Of a stretch of DNA of 64,000 nt, positions 45,180 through 56,475 are shown one piece after another. The position numbers were made by a program, and so were the translations under genes. Origin of the DNA: Muscardinus avellanarius (lineage: Eukaryota > Chordata > Mammalia > Rodentia > Gliridae); assembly GCA_963383645.1 (NCBI GenBank), contig OY726557.1, forward strand, positions 151,822,360-151,886,359, given 5' to 3'. How positions within the stretch are numbered: the first letter of the stretch is position 1; every line of letters starts with the position of its first letter. The notes under the pieces are model-generated. The model did not search any database. It was not told the origin of the DNA and saw only the letters and a program-made list of their open reading frames with translations.

Positions 45180-45780
45180 CATGTAAAATGAATTAAAATG
45201 TTTTGAAATATACATTATGAAATGGCTACATTGAGCTAATTAACATTTAGATTACCTCACAAACCTATAAGAATACCTGAAATTTACTTTGTGGAGCTAG
45301 GTGTGGTAGTGCACTACTATAAAACCAGTACTTGGAAGGATCCAAGACAGGAGGATCACAGGTTTGCAGCCAGCCTCGGCTACTTAGCAAGACCCTCAGA
45401 AACTTAGTGAGATCCTGCTTCAAAATAAAAATAAAAATAAAGAGAACCGGGGATGTAGCTCAGAAATATAATGCACCTGGGTTCAATCCCATGTTACCCC
45501 CCTCCCCTCCCCCCCACACACAAATTACTCTGTAGTGAGAACACCTATAATTTACTCTCTTGGCAATTTTGAAGAACACATTACATTGATATTAATTGTA
45601 GTCAGCATATTGTATAATATATATCTTGAGCTTATTCCTCTTACCTAACTAAAAATTTTGTATCCTTTAACCAATATCTTTCCTTTTAAATAACTTTAGA
45701 ATAAGTATTTAAAATGTATATGATACCTAATAATTCTGTCTTGCTGGTCCTTCTAGATAGTAAAGAAACTGAAATGCAGA
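45180..45780 (+). repeat. Old L1 3'-region relic, split by a SINE
   Basis: 'gaaatggctacattgagcta', 'attaacatttagattacctc' and, after the SINE, 'atttactctcttggcaattt' and 'tgagcttattcctcttacct' follow a common mammalian L1 3'-region order. Confidence 0.55.
45296..45522 (+). mobile_element. B1-dID-type SINE with imperfect TSD
   Basis: Flanks aatttactttgtgga (about 45281) and aaattactctgtagt (about 45522). The host repeat continues on both sides. Confidence 0.88.
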
Positions 45781-45910
45781 CTTTTTCATAAGAATAATAC
45801 ATGAATATAAAGGAGATGCTTTCAAGCATTTTCATGATTTCATCATAATGTATATCTCACTTATCAAATATAGAACAGGATTATCATTCTTAATTAAAAG
45901 ATTATTCACA

Positions 45911-46130
45911 GCCGGGTGTGGTGGCACATGCTTGTAATCCCAGCATTTGGGAGGCTGAGATTCGAGGGTAGCGGTTCGCGGACAGCCTCAGCTACTTAGT
46001 GAGGCCCTCTGCAACTCAGTGAGACCTGGTTTCAAAATAAAAAATTAAAAAAATAGGGCAGGGGGTGTAGCTCAGAGGTCGAATGCTCCTGGGTTCCATC
46101 CCCAGACCCGCAAAAAAAAAAAAAAAAAAA
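45911..46130 (+). mobile_element. B1-dID-type SINE with TSD, well preserved
   Basis: TSD aaaagattattcaca (45896-45910) and aaaagattatttaca (to 46143). 'gcggttcgcggacagcctca' and 'ggggtgtagctcagaggtcg' keep both promoter boxes. Confidence 0.95.
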
Positions 46131-46369
46131 AAGATTATTTACAATTCTATACAGCTGGTTTGAAAGTTTATATCTCATAAAGCTCAGTTTTATTTTTTAA
46201 TTAATTTTCTTTGAAATCTCTCTGTAAATAATAGAAATCTGTCAATCCCACATGGCAAATTATGAAGCAGAAAAATCCATCTCTTCTTACATAGCAATTT
46301 GGCAGTCATGAGGTCATACCCAATATTTTTGTGCTACCCTGTAATGGCACTACTCTCTTGCCTGCTCCT

Positions 46370-46490
46370 AGACACTGAGCTCCTTCAGTGAAGGACACCT
46401 GTGTATGTCGTCTGATGCCAAGTACCTAGTACACTGTCTGGCACATGGTAGGATCCAAGTGCATGTTAGTTCATTTGCTATCATTGAATT
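46370..46490 (+). repeat. L2 3'-end relic
   Basis: 'agacactgagctccttcagt', 'gccaagtacctagtacactg' and 'tctggcacatggtaggatcc' match the L2 3' end well. Confidence 0.7.
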
Positions 46491-46497
46491 GCCTGCA

Positions 46498-46692
46498 GAG
46501 CAGTGTCATACATGCTTGTAATCCTAGGACACAGTAGGCTGAAGCAGGAGGATCACATGTTTGACACCAGCCTGGGCAACATAGCAAGACTCTGCTTCAA
46601 AAAACAAAACAAAATAAAATAAAATAAAATAAAATAAAATGGGGTTATGTAGTGCAGAGGTGGAATGCCCCTAGGTTCAACCTCTAGTACTA
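46498..46692 (+). mobile_element. B1-dID-type SINE with (AAAAT)n linker
   Basis: 'catgcttgtaatcctaggac' to 'cccctaggttcaacctctag'. The A-rich linker between halves has expanded (46606-46640). Confidence 0.88.
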
Positions 46693-46754
46693 CAATACAT
46701 ACATCCATAATTAAATGTTGAATATTCATTTTAAAAGCATACTTTTAAAAATTG

Positions 46755-46776
46755 ACACACACAGACACACACAAAC

Positions 46777-46861
<85 letters not shown>
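46755..46861 (+). repeat. (CA)n then (TA)n compound microsatellite
   Basis: About 20 CA units followed by about 21 TA units, flanked by an L1-like 3'-region sequence to about 47030. Confidence 0.93.
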
Positions 46862-46863
<2 letters not shown>

Positions 46864-47264
46864 CATGATGTCAGGGTAACTGGCATATCTATCACCTCTA
46901 ACATTGATCATTTATTTGTTTTGGGAACATTCAATTCATCTTTCTTAGCTATATTGAAATACAGAATTAATTGTTATCCCATTGTGCTATAGAATATTTA
47001 TTAGAAGTTATTCCTCCTATCCACTGACTACAGGATATTCCTAAAAGCAGGGTCACAGAGGACCTGTTTCTGTCTCTTCTGCTACTGCGGGGAGTATGTG
47101 AATGGCCTGAGGCCGTGCTTCCACAGATGCCAGGCTTCTTGAGTTTCTCTTTGCCCTCTCACTGCTGTCCAGATCTCTTTTCTACCATGTGCGATCATTT
47201 TCTCTGAACATAATTTGCAGAGTGGGTGACCCATGCCTACATTCATGCATCATAAAGGTTAAAG

Positions 47265-47365
47265 AAAATTATATAACTGAAAGCAAATAATAGTTATTAA
47301 GCACCTACTATGAGCCCGGAACTGTGTCAATCAGCCACTAACACATTTTGTCCCATCATCCCAGA
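47265..47365 (-). repeat. MIR relic
   Basis: 'aatagttattaagcacctac', 'tatgagcccggaactgtgtc' and 'acattttgtcccatcatccc' are the MIR reverse strand. Confidence 0.6.
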
Positions 47366-47369
47366 TATG

Positions 47370-48893
47370 GAACACATACAAGAACTAAATGGAACAACAA
47401 ATATACCACATGTGGTAACTTTGAAATAATTATTATGCTTGCAGAACTGAAAACTTGGGTCCTAATGGGTGAGTGTGCTGGAACACTAGTATTCACAGTG
47501 GGCTGCATTTAGCCTGCTTTCCTTTTAGTCATATGGAAATCTCATGGAAAATGAAGCTATAGAACTCAACTCAAGACAGTGGTCTAGGTGTACTGCAGAG
47601 AGCAGCCAGTCACACCATTACTGCATACCCTTGACTATTCCTTCTTTCATCTACTTCCTATGATGCAAAGTCATCCTGTTTCTTCCTGAAATATGCCTTA
47701 CACTCTAGCCCTTACTTCTATTCCTACTGACACCATATAACTAACTATAAGCTCTCGATCCCATTCTGAATCACTGTGATAATCTATTATCATCTCTTCC
47801 ACTTCTTTATTTCTGTTTTTCCATTTCTATACCTGCCTGCTTGAATTATCTTTCTGAACCATCTGCTCTCAGTCTTGTTTCATTTAGAACTGTATCTACA
47901 AAACATTAGGATTTCAAAAACTATTTCTACCCAGACAACAAAAGAGAACAAGATAAAAGGTAAAAGTGATTTTTCTTTAATATGTTTGTAATGCAAAGAT
48001 CTTGGAATAGTGGGATGAACAATGAGATGAACATCTTTCACAATGTAGACTATTATGTGGATTTAATACTTTAAATTGTATGTAAAATTTATTTGATAGC
48101 GTTCTTACTTCCCTTTTGTAACAGGGATTATTAATAGTTTCATCACAGATAAATACTCAGAAACAGTAAACTACACAGCTCTGACAGGTATTTGGGCAAT
48201 CTCTAAGACAGCTCCAATGCGTTGTTGAGGGGGTGGAGGAAAGGGCAGAATAGATTAAGGGGTGGAAATAATTCCCTTCATCAACTCTACTGAACTATTA
48301 TTTCCTTTGCTCTCTACCTCCCAAAGCTATGAAACATCTCACCGCACCACTCAGCCATTGCTGCAGGAGAGTCTCTTCCTCAGGACCTCGACCTACTCCC
48401 CTTGCCTGGCTCAACTCTGCGCTTAGAGTTAAAGGTGCGGAGCAGCCATGTATGCCAGTTCACGGGCTGGGGACTCAAGCTGGTCTATATCAGAAATCTC
48501 AGGTCTGCAGCTTAACTGACAAACTTATACTAGTTTTTATAAAAACTGGGGGGTAACAATGTCTTGTACATGCAGTTCCTGATAAATCACAACTGTTCAA
48601 TAATTAGTAGTTATCATATTATAACTATTTTAAGACACGAGAACAGGAATGAAAAAGGAGAAAGTGTCATTCCAGAGCTGTTTGTAGGTGCTTAGTCACA
48701 GGACAAATTGAATTAAGATTCTGAGTCACCTTCTTTATTTCCTTTCTCTTGAACAGTCCTTGTCTTGTCTACTATTGTACAGAGTACAAACCGTATGTCT
48801 TTTTGCCAATAGAGAGAGAGAGTTCCTGATTTTCCTAAACCTCAATGTTAGTTGTTATCGGAGTTCAAGTTGTTGATAGAATATATCACATGC
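47370..48893. other. Low-copy sequence, no gene recognised
   Basis: 1.5 kb with no recognised transposon. A 75-codon frame (48329-48556) has no family match. Confidence 0.45.
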
Positions 48894-49081
48894 AGCCGGG
48901 CCTGGTGGCGCACGCTTGTAATCCCCGCGCTTGGGAGGCGAGACAGGAGGATCGCGCAGGTTCGAAGCCAGCCGCGCTGGTGTAAAAGACCCTGTTTCAA
49001 AAATATAAAATAGGTCTGGGAGCGTAGCCTGGAGGTAGAAGGGCTTCCAGGAACCCCAGTACCACCAAAAGAAAAAAAAAA
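48894..49081 (+). mobile_element. Short-centre B1-dID subfamily SINE with perfect 16-bp TSD
   Basis: agaatatatcacatgc flanks it exactly (48878-48893 and 49082-49097). 'agccgggcctggtggcgcac', 'gccgcgctggtgtaaaagac' and 'gggcttccaggaaccccagt', then poly(A). One of the youngest-looking insertions here. Confidence 0.96.
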
Positions 49082-49650
49082 AGAATATATCACATGCTTT
49101 CAGAGGAACAAAAATTAATCCAATTATTCCTCTAAGTATTAATTTCACATATATGAAAAGGCACACAGGTAAACCTGGGAAACAAGGGTCATAGGACTAG
49201 TGGTGGGATATCCAATAAAGCCTCAGAGAGAGGCTCAAAGGCGACGGTCAGGATCCGCCTAAGCAGAATAGTAAAGGTCATCTGTGCTTATTTTTGCTGC
49301 TTCAGAAAGAGAAGAGGCAGACCTAAATATATTCCAAGGCTTAAAACAGAATGAAGTTGAGACTGTCTGGGTTATCAGACTGCTGAACTTTTTTAGTTCC
49401 ACTGGATTCTAAACAAAGTCCATCTGTGTGAAATGTTCAAAACCTGCACTGAGAAAAGTTAGGAGACATAGAGTCACCAAGAGTCAGTGGAAAACAAACC
49501 CAGCTTAAGAAAAGCTGGTGTGCAGGGTGTCGGACCTTGCAAATGTAAATAACACCTACAGATAATCATAAAGCAAGACACTTCCTGAGTCCAATAGCTT
49601 ATGAAAGTTCACTGATTTGTCTACCATCTATCTAGAGGTCTTTTATTCAG

Positions 49651-49727
49651 TGTGTGTATGTGTGTGCGTGTGTGTGCATGTGTGTGCGTGTGTGTGCATG
49701 TGTGTGCGTGTGTTTGTGTGTGTGTTA
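49651..49727 (+). repeat. Mixed (GT)n/(GTGTGTGC)n repeat
   Basis: Alternating GT blocks with regular GCGTG and GCATG interruptions, a short higher-order pattern. Confidence 0.9.
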
Positions 49728-49890
49728 CTAGGGAACATTCTACCTCTGAGCTACACCCCCCAGTCCTATTTTGTATTCTTTATTTTGAAACAGGGTCTCA
49801 CTGAGTTACTGAGGCTGGCTGTGAACCTGTGATCCTTCTGTTTCAGGCTCCCAGTACTGGGATTACGTATATGTACTACCATGCCCTGGA
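49728..49890 (-). mobile_element. B1-dID-type SINE, ID end partly lost
   Basis: 'gggaacattctacctctgag' to 'tactaccatgccctgg'. The outer ID end is replaced by the GT repeat. Confidence 0.85.
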
Positions 49891-50227
49891 CTACCTGGAG
49901 ATATTTACGTAATAGTATATTTCTTTGTGCATGTGTCCCATATATGATCAAAGTGACTGATAAATCCCAGAGGATGAGAGAGAGGGGGGGGATTCATGGA
50001 AAAAATCTTCAAAAAAGGGCTGGAGTAAAGGCCAAGAGTGACAGTCCCTTAGATCTCATTATGAGCGCACGTGGCTCACACCTGTGCCCTTTACTCTTGT
50101 GGAACTCTAGGTCCTTTGGAAAGATAGAATCATAGGTCAAACCCAGGAAGAATAAGACGTTGGGACTATAGAAAGATGCTGAACACAGGATGGTGTGCAG
50201 TTTTGAACAAGGCACTGGAGGCAAGTG

Positions 50228-50475
50228 GGTTTTTTTTTTGTTTGTTTGTTTGTTTTGCAATACTGGGGATGGAACCCAGGGGCATTCTACCTCCAGCAAC
50301 ACTCCCAGATCTATGTTTTTAAATTTTTTATTTTGAAACATGGTGTCACTGAGTTGCAAAGGGCCTCACTAAACAGCTGAGTTCACTAAATAGTTGGGGA
50401 TGTCTGCAAATCATGATCCTCCTGTCTCAGTCTCCCAAATACTGGTATTAAAAACATACACCACCATGCCCAGCT
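50228..50475 (-). mobile_element. B1-dID-type SINE with perfect TSD
   Basis: gaggcaagtg at 50218-50227 and 50476-50485. The centre has a small internal duplication (gctgagttcactaaatagtt). Confidence 0.92.
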
Positions 50476-50744
50476 GAGGCAAGTGATTTTCAGACTCCTA
50501 CAGAAGTTGTGAGGCCAAATTAGAGAATGGAAATAGACATTGTGCTGTGAGTTTCCCAGGATGGTTCCCCTAGTGACGTTAAAGCAACACTGCAGTGGCC
50601 TGGGTCTCTAATGGAGGAGTGAGCCTCACCATATATACATGAGGACGAGCCACTGAAGACCAGCTCAGATCCTTTCCATCTTGCAGTAGAGCTTATGTCA
50701 TTATGCTAAAATATACCTATGAAGAGTAGATAAGCAAATCCTGA

Positions 50745-51365
50745 GGTAGTGGCAATCATCAAGAATATAAACAACAATAAATGGCAGTGATGATATGGTG
50801 AAATAGGAGCTCTTATGCACCATTGGTAGGATTATAAATTACTACAACTACTATGGAGATCACTATGAAGTTTCTTCAGAAGACTAGGGATAGGACCATA
50901 TATTACCCAGTTATACCACTCTTATGAATTTTCCCAAAAGAATTAAAGTCAGAATACTATTGTGATGTATGCATACCCATGTCATTTGTAGGAAAATATA
51001 TGAAACCAGAGAACATTATCCTAAGCAAGAAAGCCTGCTCAAGGGTCATGGTTTTTCTTTCATATGTGAGAGCTGGAAAGAAAATAGGAAACAAAAGAGA
51101 TTTCAAGTAAGTGAGGAGAGAGTACAGTAGAATATTGGAAGGGAACTGGGGTGGGGGAAAAGGAGAATCAAGGAAGGAAATAGTTCAGATAATGTTATGT
51201 CCATATATGAAGGTATCAGTACCAATCTCACATGTACAGGAAGGAGGAGGGGGAGTGCAGGAGGTACAGAGGGAACACACCAAGCCAAGTGATGAGTGAA
51301 GTATCTTTGTGTAACATCAAACTTCAGTGTGATGTATAATTATAGTACACTAATAAAGCTATATA
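50745..51365 (+). mobile_element. 5'-truncated L1 (ORF2 end, 3' UTR)
   Basis: 'ggcaatcatcaagaatataa', 'tatggagatcactatgaagt', 'gagaacattatcctaagcaa', a purine-rich 3' UTR and 'cagtgtgatgtataattata'. An internal deletion is likely around 50980. Confidence 0.8.
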
Positions 51366-51387
51366 AAGATATAGTGAATTAAAAAAT

Positions 51388-51475
51388 GAAATTGGGTGAT
51401 GTGTGCATGTATGCCTCTACCATCTTATACTCCATTAAAATGTGTGGCTACAATGCACCAATAAAAAGTTTAAAA
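51388..51475 (+). mobile_element. Very short L1 3' tail
   Basis: 'gaaattgggtgatgtgtgca' to 'tacaatgcaccaataaaaag', the last 88 bp of an L1, abutting the previous copy on the same strand. Confidence 0.8.
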
Positions 51476-51696
51476 AAATTAAAATTTGATAGAAAGTTTC
51501 TGAGAGTGTTCTGTGTTAGCCAAATGGGTACTTAAAGCTATTGTCTGGTTGGTTAGATCACTGAATTCCTCTTGGGGTAGCCACATAATGGGAAATAAGG
51601 ATTATAAAACAGTTTGGCAAATGGTTTAATGGTCAATTTCATCTTTTTCAAAAAGGCTTAGTGGAAGGGTAGGAATTAGCTTTAGAAATCATTTTT

Positions 51697-52321
51697 TATT
51701 TATAAATGGAACATATTGAAAATGGTATACATTTAGACTGTGCTTGGTGTCCTCTTTCCCCCCTGTTCCCCTTCCCCTCCCAACAATGAGTGTCCAGGTT
51801 AACCATGCTATATTCATACTCTTACACATATTCGGATGTAGCTCCTCCATTAATCAACCTCAGCCTTCTTCCTCTCCTACCCTTCCATTCTAGCTTTGTT
51901 GAGGTTTCCCCTTCATTATCTGGAGTCCTTCTGGTATTCCCAATGCTCCCTAGATTGGGCATATTACAAACTAGTTTATCCGCTATAAAGATCAGTGTGA
52001 AGATTTCTTAGAAAACTGGGAATAAATCCACCATATGATCCAGCTCTACCACTCCTGGGTATCTTTCCAAAGGGGTTGAATTCAGAGAACTACAGTAACA
52101 TATGCATACAATTTGTAATAGCCAAAATATGGAACCAACCCAGGTCTCCATCAACAGATGAATGGATTGCAAAATTATGGGAAATATACACAATGGAATT
52201 CTATTCAGCTATAAAGAAGAACAAAATCATGTAATTCACAAGAAGATGGAAAGATCTGGAGAACATTATGTTAAGTGAGATCAGCCAAGCACAGAAAGAA
52301 AAGGGACATATGTTTTCTCTA
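51697..52321 (-). mobile_element. Twin-primed L1 with TSD
   Basis: Antisense 3' UTR of the second type (51697 to about 51968), then sense ORF2 end (about 51969-52321, 'gatccagctctaccactcct', 'aatggaattctattcagcta'). Flanks agaaatcatttt (about 51685) and agaaagcatttt (about 52322) form the TSD. Confidence 0.88.
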
Positions 52322-52789
52322 GAAAGCATTTTAAGCCTATACCATGCAATTTTAGAGTTACAAGGAGCTTAGAAATAAAATAATCCAATGTTTTAATTTT
52401 GTAGTAGTTATAAAGAATGTTCAAAGCTTAAGAGCAGCATAGGCAAAGTCACAAAACCCATCCACTTATTCTCATCTTTTTTTATGGTCCACAATGTGCT
52501 AGGAACTTGTGCTAGACAATGACAAAACCAGGACAAGAACCCAGGTACTCTCTGCCCTAACCTGATGATTTTGCTGCTGAACCACAGGTGCTGGGTAGAC
52601 CATGGAGCCCAGGTCATACTGGTTACATCATCTCCCTCACAGGAAAATGGTGCTGATAATGTTCCTTAACACATCAAAAATCAAGTAATTGAAATTTGCC
52701 TCTCTGGCTATTAGAGATGTCAAAGAAAACTTATACCAGGCTGCTACAATCTAATATGCAGTTCTTCTGACACTATCACATTTGGTTAT

Positions 52790-53812
52790 TTTTATTCATG
52801 CACTGTAATCACACATTATGATGAAGTTCGGGGGATAGAGGCATACATGCACACAGTACTCACTGAGTCCTGCCCTAGTTCCCACCCCATTTCCTCCCTC
52901 TTCTCTCCTTTCAATGTTCAGCACAGTGATTGGCTTTGACAAATTTTTGTATGTAAATTATGTCCACTGAAGTGTCTCCCTCTTCAAGTCTTTCTCCCCC
53001 TCTTGCCTTCCACACTTAGGCCCTCTCCTTCACTCCACTAAAGTTTTTGCTCCTTTGTCTGGAGTCCTTCCTGTGTTCCAGTTTCTCCCTAGCTTCTAGA
53101 TAAGAGGGTAAACATCCAACCTTTCACTTTTTATCACAGATTAATCTCACTTAGTATATGATTCTCCAGTTCCATCCATTTCCCTGCAAAGGACATAATT
53201 TTGTTCTTCTTTATGTCTGAGTAGAATTCTATTGTGTATATAGCTCATAATTTTGTAATCCATTAATCTATTGATGGATACATAGGCTGGTTCCATAGTT
53301 TGACAATTATAAAATGTATTGCTAAAAACATAGAGATGTATGTATTACTATGTTAGTCTAGTTTAAATTCTTTTGGGTAGATACTCAGGAATGGTATAGC
53401 TGGGTCATATGGTATTTCCATTCCTGTTCTTCTGAGAACTATTCACACTATTTTCTATACTGGTTGCACTAATTTTCAACCTTATCAACAATCTGTCAGA
53501 GTTCCTACTTCTCTTTATCCTCACTCAGTAGCATTTATTATTGTTTGTGTTTGTCAGCTACTTTTATGATAGAAGAATAATATCTAGAAAATGCAAAGAA
53601 CTCAAGAAACTTAACAACAACAAAAAACCCCGAAGAGCCGAGTCAGAAGATGGGCACATGAACTAAATAGATGCTTCACAAAAAATACAAATGGCTAATA
53701 AATATATGAGAGAATGTCCAACATTATCAACAATCAGATTGATGTAAATCAAAACTATGTTGAGATTTTACCTAACCCCAATTAGAATGGCAGCCATTAA
53801 AAACACATTTGC
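52790..53812 (-). mobile_element. Twin-primed L1
   Basis: Antisense 3' UTR and ORF2 end from 52790 to about 53555, then sense ORF2 from about 53560 (gaagaataatatctagaaaa) to 'tagaatggcagccattaaaa'. The two parts meet at the same ORF2 position. Possible TSD cacatttggttat (about 52777) and cacatttgctttat (about 54058). Confidence 0.85.
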
Positions 53813-54046
53813 GGCTGGGCATGGTGGCGCATGCTTGTAATCCCCAAGATTGGGAGGCTGAGACAGGAGGATAGGACAGGTTCAAAGCCAGACTCAGCTA
53901 CTTAGTTAGTGAGGCTCTCAGCAACTCAGTGAGACTCTGTTTCCAAATAAAAATATAAAAATAGGTCTGGAGTATAGCCCGGAGGTAGAAAGCTCCTGGG
54001 TTCCACCCCCAGTACCATCACCAAAAAAACAAAACAAAACAAAACA
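53813..54046 (+). mobile_element. B1-dID-type SINE at the edge of the twin-primed L1
   Basis: 'ggctgggcatggtggcgcat' to 'gggttccacccccagtacca' with an (AAAAC)n tail. acacatttgc and cccacatttgc flank it. Confidence 0.9.
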
Positions 54047-54092
54047 AAAAAAACACCCACATTTGCTTTATATCAAGAATGAATAATAAGAG

Positions 54093-54300
54093 ATAGGTGT
54101 GGTAGTGCATGCCTATAATCTAAGAACTTAGGAGGCTTAGATTGGAAGATCACAGGTGTAAGGATAAGCTCAGCAATATAGCAAGACTTTCAGTAGTCAA
54201 TTGAGACCATGTTTCAAAACAAAACAAAAACAAAAAAGGGCTGAGGGCATGTATCTAGGAGGGAGAATGGCCCTAGGTTCAATACCCAATACCACAAAAG
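54093..54300 (+). mobile_element. B1-dID-type SINE, diverged
   Basis: 'taggtgtggtagtgcatgcc' to 'ccctaggttcaatacccaat', followed by (AAAG)n to 54376. Confidence 0.88.
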
Positions 54301-54327
54301 AAGAAAGAAAAAATAATAAAAGAATAA

Positions 54328-54328
<1 letters not shown>

Positions 54329-54374
<46 letters not shown>

Positions 54375-54376
54375 GG
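54329..54376 (+). repeat. (AAAG)n microsatellite
   Basis: About twelve AAAG units grown from the SINE tail. Confidence 0.93.
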
Positions 54377-55483
54377 AGAGTAGGTAGGTCACTTAGGTTT
54401 CATTGCCCAGTATGGGAAGCACTGGGCCCAGACTGACTACATAGCAGAATAGCCAACTCCCTGATCTACCTGCATTTTTGTTTTCCTTGTAAGGAAAACA
54501 AACAATAAATCCATGAAGAAACACACTGCAGATGATGGGTTGCATCAAGGACCAAGGACTATGGGGGACCTGCATAGATATGTTCACTGGTAAAGGCCAC
54601 AACTCAAGGGCAGTGCACAGCCTGAGGTAGAAAAAGTAAAAACAAGCCAGAAGAGAACATGTGAGGGTTTTGAGACACAGTGGAATTTATTTTGCCAAAG
54701 AATAAGTAGATCAACTTATGGCTATCTAAGATGTATTAAAATCTAATGCAATATACAACTTATGAGTTTAGCAATGAATTTCTACAGTATATTAAACAAG
54801 TATTATTGACTACATATGGAAAAGATGGGATTCTATTATGTTTAAGATAAAGACAAAAAAGCAAAAAAAAAATTTCTAGTGACTGAATGTTGAAGAGGTA
54901 AAGAAAAATATGTTTATAGATCTTATGACCTCCTTCAACCCAATGTGATTCTTTGGGATTCAACTTCAGATTCATAATAATGTATACAAATTTTTATCAG
55001 TGTGAATATGGAAAGAAAATCAGGGGGGAAACAAGAGTTTGGCTTGAGGTCAGATATTATCAAGTAAGTAACGAAAATATTAATGTAATTATAAAAAATA
55101 ATTATGTAATCATGAAAAGTAATGTATTATCTATCTGTAGCAATTAGTGGAGCATCACTCAGCTAGGGGCTGAGGAGGTCAAAGAAAGTGGAGAGTAAAG
55201 AAGCTCATGAAACTCATCTCAACACTCCTTGAATGATCATCCTTTAAGCCATCTCTTAAATTCTCTCTGATGGAAAATTCATGCTTTATTAGAATAGTGA
55301 GGAAACAGATAGCTATTCAGAGACCCAATCTCTCCTGCCATTTGGGTACACTAGAATTCTATGTAAAGCCTCAGCAGACCTGATCCTCCATGGAGAGTTG
55401 TTGGATAACATTATGTAACATGGAAGGGGAAATCAGGAGAAATGTAATTTAAGGTTTCTTAGTGGACTTTATTTTAAATTTTT
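54377..55483. other. Low-copy sequence, no gene recognised
   Basis: No recognised transposon. The short frames on both strands are unremarkable. Confidence 0.45.
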
Positions 55484-55674
55484 TTAGTGACACTGGGGTT
55501 CCTAGAAGCCCTTCTACCTCTGGGCTACACTCCCAGACCTATTTTATAGTTTTTTTTTTTTTTTTTAATTTGGAAACAGGGTCTCTTTAGGTAGCGCAGC
55601 TGGCTTCAAACCTGCACCATCCTCCTGTCTCCGCCTCCCAAGTGCAGGGATTACAAGCATGCAACACTATTTCA
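55484..55674 (-). mobile_element. Short-centre B1-dID subfamily SINE
   Basis: 'ggggttcctagaagcccttc' and 'ggtagcgcagctggcttcaa'. Approximate TSD tttattttaaattttt (left) and tttatttaaattttt (right). Confidence 0.9.
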
Positions 55675-55843
55675 GGTTTATTTAAATTTTTGATTGAATT
55701 CCCAGTAGATTAGGAATCCTTTTTATTTTAGTAGGTCTTAAAACCTTGCTGATAGGCCTGAGATAAGGGTGAAATATAGGTAGGGACTTAGTGCAATTAG
55801 ACTTCAAAACTGACTAAGCAATCATATCAAGATGTGCCCATGA

Positions 55844-55976
55844 CAGCCTGAGCTACTTAGTGAGGCCCTCTGCAACTCAGTGATACCTTGTTTCAAAATA
55901 AAGAATAAAAAATAGGGCTGAGGGTGTAGCTTGAAGGTAGAATGCCCCAGAGTTCCATCCCCAGTACCACCAAAAA
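55844..55976 (+). mobile_element. 5'-truncated SINE with perfect TSD
   Basis: gtgcccatga at 55834-55843 and 55977-55986. The copy lacks the B1 promoter half and starts at 'cagcctgagctacttagtga', so truncation occurred during insertion. Confidence 0.92.
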
Positions 55977-56219
55977 GTGCCCATGAATGAACTGGTGCCA
56001 GCTTTGAAAGTGATATTTGTGATTTGTCAAATATTAACATTAATTTCAACTGATTTGAATCAGAACTTTGAAGTCAGTGCTTCTCTCCCTCCTGAATATC
56101 TTTTCAAGTTGTGTTTTCTTCACGTCCCTGTTCATCTCACATTCTTACCGTAGAGAGAGTTATAATACAAAATTAGTAAAAATATAAACATCATTTAATT
56201 GTTTCATTCCGCACCCTCA

Positions 56220-56475
56220 CCACTGTGAACTAAACACCTGACAACCACAACATAGAGGAAAGAAAGTTTGTTTGCCTATGGTTGTGAAGATCTTAATCCA
56301 GGCATCCATCTTTCATTGTACACTGGCTTCTGCTTCAGCTACATTTATTTCTTCAGGGCATCCTGTTTGGGAGCAGAGAACAAGAGGAGGGGGCCAGGGA
56401 CATATATAGTCCCCAAGGCCACTCCCAAGGACCAAGCTCTAAGAATGGCTGCCTTCAGAGCATGAGGTCCCACAT
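56220..56475 (-). mobile_element. MaLR-type LTR relic
   Basis: 'atagaggaaagaaagtttgt', 'gacatatatagtccccaagg' and 'tgccttcagagcatgaggtc' parallel the copy at 20.3 kb, without the GA expansion. Confidence 0.5.
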
